Notes under the pieces: model-generated
The model's database searches: none
The model's input: only the letters and a program-made list of their open reading frames with translations
What the model was told of the DNA's origin: nothing
In this document: positions 15,673 through 20,372 of the stretch, piece by piece
Layout of the letters: each line of letters opens with the position of its first letter
How positions within the stretch are numbered: position 1 is the stretch's first letter
Position numbers and translations under genes: made by a program
From: Verrucomicrobiales bacterium
Lineage (GTDB): Bacteria > Verrucomicrobiota > Verrucomicrobiae > Limisphaerales > UBA1100
Reading direction: 5' to 3'
NCBI GenBank assembly: GCA_002721895.1
Contig: PBLV01000060.1
Location: 1-20,372, forward strand
Length of the DNA: 20,372 nucleotides

Positions 15673-17109
15673 TTACGCCATCACCTCTTCCAGTGGACCC
15701 TGCAAGTTGAGGTGTTTCAAGTTCGCGTCGGGTTGGCCGAAGGTATCGCCGGTGTTCATCCCGGCCGCCTGCATCAGGGACAGGTACAGATTACCCACGG
15801 TGCGGTGGCCTTTGGATCCGTATTTCGGGTATTCCAAGTATCGGCCCATGTTCAGTTTTCGGTCCATGCCGCCCAACAGAATAAACGGCCAATCATGACC
15901 GCCGCAATGGTGGTCGCCCGAGGAGCACGACGTGTAAATGATCAGGGTGTTATCGAGCATCGTCCCGTTGCCTTCCGGGATGCCGGCAAACTTCTCGGCC
16001 ATGTCGGCGATCTGCTTGAGATGCAGTTTTTCCACCTCCATGCGCGCCTGATGGCCGGTCCAGCCATTGGATGCTTTGTTTTCCTGCAGGTGACCAAGGG
16101 CGTGCACGGTGTTCGTGAGCTTCAGCTCGGAGTACTTCACCCCGAGGGTATCCGGGCGTAGGGTGATCACGTTCGTCAGGCCGGCAATCAAGGCGGCCGC
16201 CGCAATCTCAAAGTGCGATTCAATCCGTGCGGAGGGAGCCACGGAATCATAACGGTCCGTCAGCTTCGGCGCATGTTTCCGAACCTGCTCGGTAAGCGCT
16301 GCTTTTTTCTCTTCAATTTTCCTCAGCGCATCGAATGATTCCAAGTACCGCGCAAACCGTTCCTTGTCGTCTCCCGACAACTGTTTCTCCACACGCCGGG
16401 CATCGTCCTTCAGGAAATCCATGAGATTGCCGTTCAGAGCCATCTTCTTTTCCAACTGCTCCGGGCTTTCGACAGCCGCGCCGAAGAGTTCGAAAAATGC
16501 TTTTCGGGGTGACCCCTGATAGGCGACCGGCTTGGCAGCGGCATACGCGGACAGGTTCGGGTAACAATAGGTGTCTTCCGGCTTCCAACCGGCGGATTCC
16601 AGCAACTGGCCATTCATCGCCATGCCATACATGGGATACGGGCCGGTTGAAAGATGCTGTCCGAGCAGGCAGTCCAGTGTGGGCGCGATGGCGACTTTCT
16701 CGGAGTCGTGCAGCGACAGGGTGCCGAACCCCTTCGTGTGATTTCCGCGGAAGCCCACCCCGGACAGGCTCTGGATGATCGTCATGCGATCCTTGAATTT
16801 TTCCAAGGCGGCCAATTTTTCCGGCAGCTTATGTTTCGCCAGCGGCACGTCCACAAAGCCCCCCTCCCGGCGTGATCGGTTGCCCAGCTTTTGGCCGGAT
16901 TTTTCATCCACGAAATGGTTGGTCAATCCGTCTGGCACCAGATTGAATTTATCGATGCCGGAAGATTTCACCACGAAGACAAATCGCTTGGGAAAGGCTC
17001 CCGCTTTGCCGGCCGCGTGAACCCGGAGTGATTGCAGGAATGGCGCCATGGCCAGCGAGCAACCGCCCAGTGACAGGTCCCGGAGAAATTGTCGTCGTTT
17101 GTAGGTCAT
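15673..17109 (-). CDS. DUF1552 protein with Tat-like signal (first copy, follows its DUF1592 partner)
   Basis: 478 residues from ATG 17109. MTYKRRQFLRDLSLGGCSLA contains the twin-arginine pattern RRQFLRD, then a hydrophobic stretch to about residue 28, so Tat export is expected. DUF1552 features include KRFVFVVKSSGIDKFNLVP, GFRGNHTKGFGTLSLHDSE, LIIYTSCSSGDHHCGGHDWPF and KGHRTVGNLYLSLMQAAGM. The GDHHCGGHDW segment is rich in His and Cys and could bind metal. The charged helical stretch at about 225-280 (EQLEKKMALNG to EEKKAALTEQVRK) is family-typical. It starts 10 bases after the DUF1592 cytochrome gene, so the two form an operon. It is divergent from the 413-residue copy at 12840-14081, so the copies are old paralogues rather than a recent duplication. 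Confidence 0.92.
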   Translation of the reverse strand: MTYKRRQFLRDLSLGGCSLAMAPFLQSLRVHAAGKAGAFPKRFVFVVKSSGIDKFNLVPDGLTNHFVDEKSGQKLGNRSRREGGFVDVPLAKHKLPEKLAALEKFKDRMTIIQSLSGVGFRGNHTKGFGTLSLHDSEKVAIAPTLDCLLGQHLSTGPYPMYGMAMNGQLLESAGWKPEDTYCYPNLSAYAAAKPVAYQGSPRKAFFELFGAAVESPEQLEKKMALNGNLMDFLKDDARRVEKQLSGDDKERFARYLESFDALRKIEEKKAALTEQVRKHAPKLTDRYDSVAPSARIESHFEIAAAALIAGLTNVITLRPDTLGVKYSELKLTNTVHALGHLQENKASNGWTGHQARMEVEKLHLKQIADMAEKFAGIPEGNGTMLDNTLIIYTSCSSGDHHCGGHDWPFILLGGMDRKLNMGRYLEYPKYGSKGHRTVGNLYLSLMQAAGMNTGDTFGQPDANLKHLNLQGPLEEVMA

Positions 17110-17119
17110 AAAAATTTGG

Positions 17120-19432
17120 CTAACGTCTGTACAAAAATGAATCCGAACTCAGCAGGGACACCACCAGCGCTTTAAAGCTGCCGCCATTATCCAAATAGGC
17201 TTTCTCGGCTTCAATCAAGGTTTTTGAATCACTCAACATCTCATTGCGCCCCATGAAGTATCGAAACAGATGGCGGATAAACGACTGGCGCGCGCGGTCT
17301 GAGCGCCCCAATCGATGCATCATCTCCACCGCGTTTTTCACCTGACCATCCACCTTGGGGTCTCCCGAAAAGGCAATCGCACCCGAGGTGTTGATCTTGC
17401 GGGTGGTCAGTTTGCCTTCCTTGAGCTTGCGCTCAAATTGACCGTCACGGCGCATATAAATTTTTCCATCCTCATCGAAATAACTGACCTCCCGAAACCG
17501 GCCCCAATCATCGAACATCTCAAACGGCTCGCCAAGCGGATTCATCTTGCGGTGACATTTCCAGCAACGCTCGGCGCGCAGCGGCTCCATCCGTTCCCGG
17601 AGCGTTTTATGGGGATCGATCGGCACGGCGGCTTCCACATCCGGCGGCACATCGCTGAGCACCCCCGCCAACAGGCGTTTGTACACCCAGATGCCGCGGT
17701 GAATCGGATCGTTATCTTCATTCAACGAATACGCCGCCAGCCAGGCCGGATGCGTCAGCAAACCCGCCCGCTGATCCTTGGGCATCTCCAACGGCTGCTC
17801 AATCGGCCATGCCCATTTCTGCTCCGAGTGACTGCCGTTGCTCGGCAAATTGTAAGGGCCGATGTAGAGCAAATCCGCAATCCCACGGCCCCGTGGAGAC
17901 CATGGAAAATTGGGATGCCGGTTCATCCCCTTGTCCTGCGCTCCCTTGTAGAGTGAGGCGATCAGTTCCGCATTGCGCCGCGCACTTTCCAATGACCGCT
18001 TCGCTTTCTCCGGCATGTTCTCGTAATTGAAGTCGCGCTTGATCTGTTCCCGCTTTTTTTCAACCTGCGCCTCGACATAGCCCGCGCCCAGCACCTCTGC
18101 GATGCGCTTCTCGTAATGCTCGCGGGCGTATTCGTTATCGCCCGGGTGCGCAATGAAATATTGGTTCGTCGTCAGCAACTCGGCGATGACATCCTTGTCC
18201 TTTTTCAACACATGCTCAATTAACATACGCGCGTCATGGATCAGCATGTCCGTGTTCCATTGCTCAATATCCTCCGCATGCCGCCGGTCGTTGTCCTTAA
18301 ACACCATCCCCGCACGATGAAAGCCAAAGTACTCGTCAAAAAACCGCTGGATCCGCGGCAGATCTTTTCGCGTCCACTGGCCCGTGGTGAGTTGTTCCTC
18401 CAGCAATTTTGAAACCAACCGAGCCACGTCCTCCCGGGTTTTCAGCTGCCCTTTTTCCACTACCACCCGAATGAATTGATTGCGGTCGGGCCCCTGATCG
18501 GTCATGGCATAAGCCACCGCGTGCGCCAGTTCGTCCGGCGACAAAAGCCGGCGCCCGTGTTCGTCCACTTCACCCAGCCCAAACTCCATCCGGTAGATCG
18601 ATTCCGGGCTCAGGAACATTGCTTTGACCGTCGTTTTGAAGCCGTCCAGCTTGCCACCGATTTCGATGTTCTGCTTGAGGAAGCCCAGGTACTTCGCCTG
18701 CTCTTTCGGGGATGGATACCGCCCGATGACAAGCATATGCTCCACCCGCACCAGTTCCGTCAGTTCCGCTTCCGTTAACTTCTTCTTCGCATCCGTCAGG
18801 GCTTTGAACTCGCCACGCTTCTCCCGCCCCACCAAATATGAATCCGCCACAATCATCATCATCTGCACCGTGCTCTGATCCGCCACAGACATCGCAGCGT
18901 AGTCTCGAATCCCACGCTCAGGCGTCACGTAACTGTAAGGACTCTTCGCATTGCCAAAACCTTTGTGCGAAAAAATTTCCGAGTTAAACCGCCAGAGCCG
19001 TGCGGGAGAGAAAGGAGGCGTTTTGATTTCACCGGAAAACAGTTTCTCATGATTCACCCAGTTACCGTATTCAGGCGCGAGCAGCTTTTTGCGATACGCC
19101 TCACCAGAGCCTGCCGTCAGCAACTGGCGGTCAATCCACTCGATCATTCGATTCCGCTCTTTATCACTGGGGCGTTTCTCCTCATCCAGCGGTGGCATAT
19201 CACCAGCAGTGAGCTGGGCAAGAATATCCAGCCATAAATCAGAATTGCCCGCCTTAGCAAAATTGAACGACAGATTATGGAGAGCCAGCTTATCCTTTTG
19301 CTTTTCCTCCCCGTGACAACGAATGCAGTGAGACTCAAGGAACTGTTTAGCAAAACCCTCTGCCTCAGCCGCTTGCATACCTAAAGAAAGCGCAAAAAAC
19401 AGCAGTACAGATAGAATCCGCATCATTCCCAT
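17120..19432 (-). CDS. Divergent DUF1592/DUF1588/DUF1585 di-heme cytochrome protein
   Basis: The frame opens at ATG 19462, but a strong promoter (19444-19472) lies over that codon, so I place the start at ATG 19432 (770 residues); 19426 or 19423 (MMRILSVLLFFALSLG) are near alternatives. The signal peptide ends about QAAEA. Heme site 1 is CIRCH (36-40) in the N-terminal cytochrome domain. LSPDELAHAVAYAMTDQGPDRN is DUF1592-like. AGLLTHPAWLAAYSLNEDND then IHRGIWVYKRLLAG and heme site 2 CWKCH (623-627) followed by RKMNPLGEPFEMFDDWGRFR are DUF1588. The terminal SFKALVVSLLSSDSF is DUF1585. A charged, coiled-coil-like segment (about 455-500, VEKKREQIKRDFNYENMPE) sets it apart from the other copy. 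It leads an operon with DUF1552. Confidence 0.92.
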   Translation of the reverse strand: MGMMRILSVLLFFALSLGMQAAEAEGFAKQFLESHCIRCHGEEKQKDKLALHNLSFNFAKAGNSDLWLDILAQLTAGDMPPLDEEKRPSDKERNRMIEWIDRQLLTAGSGEAYRKKLLAPEYGNWVNHEKLFSGEIKTPPFSPARLWRFNSEIFSHKGFGNAKSPYSYVTPERGIRDYAAMSVADQSTVQMMMIVADSYLVGREKRGEFKALTDAKKKLTEAELTELVRVEHMLVIGRYPSPKEQAKYLGFLKQNIEIGGKLDGFKTTVKAMFLSPESIYRMEFGLGEVDEHGRRLLSPDELAHAVAYAMTDQGPDRNQFIRVVVEKGQLKTREDVARLVSKLLEEQLTTGQWTRKDLPRIQRFFDEYFGFHRAGMVFKDNDRRHAEDIEQWNTDMLIHDARMLIEHVLKKDKDVIAELLTTNQYFIAHPGDNEYAREHYEKRIAEVLGAGYVEAQVEKKREQIKRDFNYENMPEKAKRSLESARRNAELIASLYKGAQDKGMNRHPNFPWSPRGRGIADLLYIGPYNLPSNGSHSEQKWAWPIEQPLEMPKDQRAGLLTHPAWLAAYSLNEDNDPIHRGIWVYKRLLAGVLSDVPPDVEAAVPIDPHKTLRERMEPLRAERCWKCHRKMNPLGEPFEMFDDWGRFREVSYFDEDGKIYMRRDGQFERKLKEGKLTTRKINTSGAIAFSGDPKVDGQVKNAVEMMHRLGRSDRARQSFIRHLFRYFMGRNEMLSDSKTLIEAEKAYLDNGGSFKALVVSLLSSDSFLYRR

Positions 19433-19443
19433 AAACTGTCTGA

Positions 19444-19472
19444 AGTATAGAGGGAGACTCATCTTTTATCAA
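19444..19472 (-). promoter_or_regulatory. Sigma70-like promoter heading the DUF1592/DUF1552 operon
   Basis: TTGATA (19467-19472), 17-base spacer, TATACT (19444-19449); each box matches consensus at 5 of 6 positions. Transcription would start near 19437, only about 5 bases before ATG 19432. It overlaps the first in-frame ATG (19462), which therefore is unlikely to be used. Confidence 0.65.
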
Positions 19473-19553
19473 TCGATCAATGTGTACGTGAACTTTTACG
19501 AATCAAAAAAGACGGTTAGCGCCCAAAATTTGGAGGGCTGAGAAATACGGGCT

Positions 19554-19584
19554 CCGGAGATAGGACTCGCAGTCCATTTTCCGG
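19554..19584. repeat. Two-part hairpin in the spacer
   Basis: CCGGA (19554-19558) pairs with TCCGG (19580-19584), and inside it GGACT (19563-19567) pairs with AGTCC (19571-19575) around a CGC loop, with a 4-base internal loop on each side. It lies in the spacer between the hypothetical gene and the cytochrome operon. No T-run follows directly on either strand. It could be part of a structured RNA or a protein-binding site. Confidence 0.4.
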
Positions 19585-19638
19585 TTATTTCGGGGATCTT
19601 CAGGATGTTTTTCCATATCGTCAAACATCCTCTCCATA

Positions 19639-19656
19639 TGCTGGCATATGCCAGCA
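19639..19656. repeat. Perfect 18-base palindrome
   Basis: TGCTGGCATATGCCAGCA is a perfect palindrome, 25 bases after the stop of the 197-aa gene. As RNA it forms a 7-base stem with an AUAU loop. Without a following T-run it is not a standard terminator; a 3'-end-stabilising hairpin or a dimeric regulator site are both possible. Confidence 0.6.
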
Positions 19657-19680
19657 ATTGAAGGTTTTGTTGAAGGTCGC

Positions 19681-20274
19681 CTATTGCAGGGCCACGTTGG
19701 GATCATTCTCGTAGGCAGAGTCGATCTGCACCAAGCGCATCAGTGTGGCCGCGAACAGCCCAAATAAGGCCTTCAGCTGTAATGTTTCCTTAATGACACC
19801 ACGGCATTGGAAATACAGCATATCGACCCCCTCGGTCTTGTCGTCCCGAATCTCAAAAAGAATGCGTGGTTGCTTTTGGATCAACTGTTTGAGTGTCGCA
19901 TCGTTCAGTAGCAACTTGATCTTGTCCTCGTTGTTTCCTTTGATGATGAACTGATCGTCAAAAGAGGCATCTCCAATCTCAATATCCTGCATCTTGAAAA
20001 ACTTGCCAATGGAACTGAAGAATCCCTCTCGATAAATCTTGAAGCGAAGACCATCCGAGTTGACGAAGGGCGTCCGCATGCGTGTGTAGGTTGTGCTGCC
20101 TTTACCGTGACTCACGGTGTAAGTATCTAACAGAATTTCCCATTCGCCATGCCGGTACTTCAGGACGTCGGTTCCCCAAAAACCCGCATCGATGAATTCG
20201 CCGCCAATGTCTTTGGAGATCTGGGACCAAATTTCATCCTTGGAAGGACCGAAAATTGCGCGCAGCACACCCAT
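19681..20274 (-). CDS. Hypothetical protein, 197 residues
   Basis: I do not recognise a named function. The protein begins at ATG 20274 and has no signal peptide or clear membrane segment. It opens with a short amphipathic stretch (MGVLRAIFGPSKDEIWSQIS). The middle is rich in beta strands (EWEILLDTYTVSHGKGSTTY, TRMRTPFV, LRFKIYREGFFSSIGKFFKM). The segment IGDASFDDQFIIKGNNEDKI followed by KLLLNDATLKQLIQ and helices recalls DUF3137-like or related uncharacterised bacterial proteins with a DDxFxIKxN core, but I would not assign it. Its codon use is more A+T-rich than that of its neighbours, and it is separated from the cytochrome operon by a structured spacer, so it is probably an independent unit. 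Confidence 0.75.
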   Translation of the reverse strand: MGVLRAIFGPSKDEIWSQISKDIGGEFIDAGFWGTDVLKYRHGEWEILLDTYTVSHGKGSTTYTRMRTPFVNSDGLRFKIYREGFFSSIGKFFKMQDIEIGDASFDDQFIIKGNNEDKIKLLLNDATLKQLIQKQPRILFEIRDDKTEGVDMLYFQCRGVIKETLQLKALFGLFAATLMRLVQIDSAYENDPNVALQ

Positions 20275-20308
20275 GAGTCATGGTTTGCTCAAAAATAAAT
20301 TATGGCAA

Positions 20309-20324
20309 CAACTTATGAAAGTTG
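20309..20324. repeat. Short AT-rich inverted repeat upstream of the hypothetical gene
   Basis: CAACTT (20309-20314) and AAGTTG (20319-20324) form a 6-base stem with a 4-base loop, 34 bases before the ATG at 20274. It is followed on the minus strand by a T-rich stretch after about 8 bases. It may be a weak terminator of an upstream gene or an operator. Confidence 0.3.
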
Positions 20325-20348
20325 GCCCCAAAGGCTGGACTCGTGCCT

Positions 20349-20372
20349 CTACTTCAGCACATTCACCGTGCA
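20349..20372 (-). CDS. Possible 3' end of an upstream gene (partial)
   Basis: From the right edge, one minus-strand frame reads CTVNVLK and stops at TAG (20349-20351). The spacing to the next gene suits an upstream gene end, but seven codons prove little. Confidence 0.2.
   Translation of the reverse strand, partial: CTVNVLK

Noticed and set aside
1..19462. One single 19-kb operon because all genes are co-directional and closely spaced
   Set aside because: Promoter-like elements with good spacing lie directly before several genes (HMA, sulfatase 2, VOC and possibly the large cytochrome), so several transcription units are more likely.
19550..19590. A tRNA or tRNA fragment (GGACT-CGC-AGTCC hairpin)
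   Set aside because: The stem has a 3-base loop, there is no T-loop TTCGA motif, and no acceptor or D-arm can be built around it.
19503..19706. A 67-residue ORF in the spacer
   Set aside because: It starts inside the 197-aa gene, has no Shine-Dalgarno or recognisable domain, and runs through the palindrome and hairpin. Better read as non-coding.

Overview
The window looks like chromosomal DNA from a free-living member of the Planctomycetota-Verrucomicrobiota-Chlamydiota group, most likely a verrucomicrobium, although a planctomycete cannot be excluded. The reasons are two pairs of DUF1552 and DUF1592-type cytochrome genes, a very large PVC-type propeller/HEAT/cytochrome c protein, two secreted FGly sulfatases and a DUF4832 protein. 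These families cluster almost diagnostically in that group. I see no phage, transposon, CRISPR, rRNA or tRNA. Every convincing gene lies on the minus strand, so transcription runs from the right edge to the left edge.

Layout in order of transcription. A possible 3' end of an upstream gene and a 197-aa hypothetical protein (20274-19681) come first. A 180-base structured spacer follows, then a good sigma70-like promoter (19444-19472). Next is a tight run: DUF1592 cytochrome (19432-17120), DUF1552 (17109-15673), DUF4832 (15624-14290), a tiny exported ORF that is probably frameshifted (14286-14107), a second DUF1552 (14081-12840) and a second DUF1592 cytochrome (12840-10363). After it come the 1152-aa PVC cytochrome (10309-6851), an exported VOC protein coupled to a cupin (6815-5818), sulfatase 2 (5768-4338), an HMA metal-binding protein coupled to an outer-membrane beta-barrel (4297-3066), RmuC (2958-1678) and sulfatase 1, which runs off the left edge (1626-1).

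Together the exported sulfatases, DUF4832 protein and c-type cytochrome modules suggest periplasmic or cell-surface processing of sulfated or complex polysaccharide linked to an electron-transfer apparatus. This is inference from families and neighbourhood; no substrate can be read from the sequence. RmuC is a housekeeping nucleoid/DNA-maintenance gene among them.

The main discovery is at 3881-4297. An exported HMA (MerP/CopZ-like) protein has an in-frame TGA at exactly the first cysteine of its GMTCxxC metal-binding motif, giving GMT-(TGA)-PSC. The rest of the domain is intact, the gene has its own promoter, and a 4-base overlap couples it to the beta-barrel gene. A selenocysteine (UxxC) metal-binding protein is the most attractive reading and a fresh nonsense mutation is the main alternative. 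A second theme is that several genes have a -10 box only 5-11 bases from the ATG and no Shine-Dalgarno, which predicts leaderless or nearly leaderless mRNAs, whereas operon-internal starts carry clear Shine-Dalgarno sequences.
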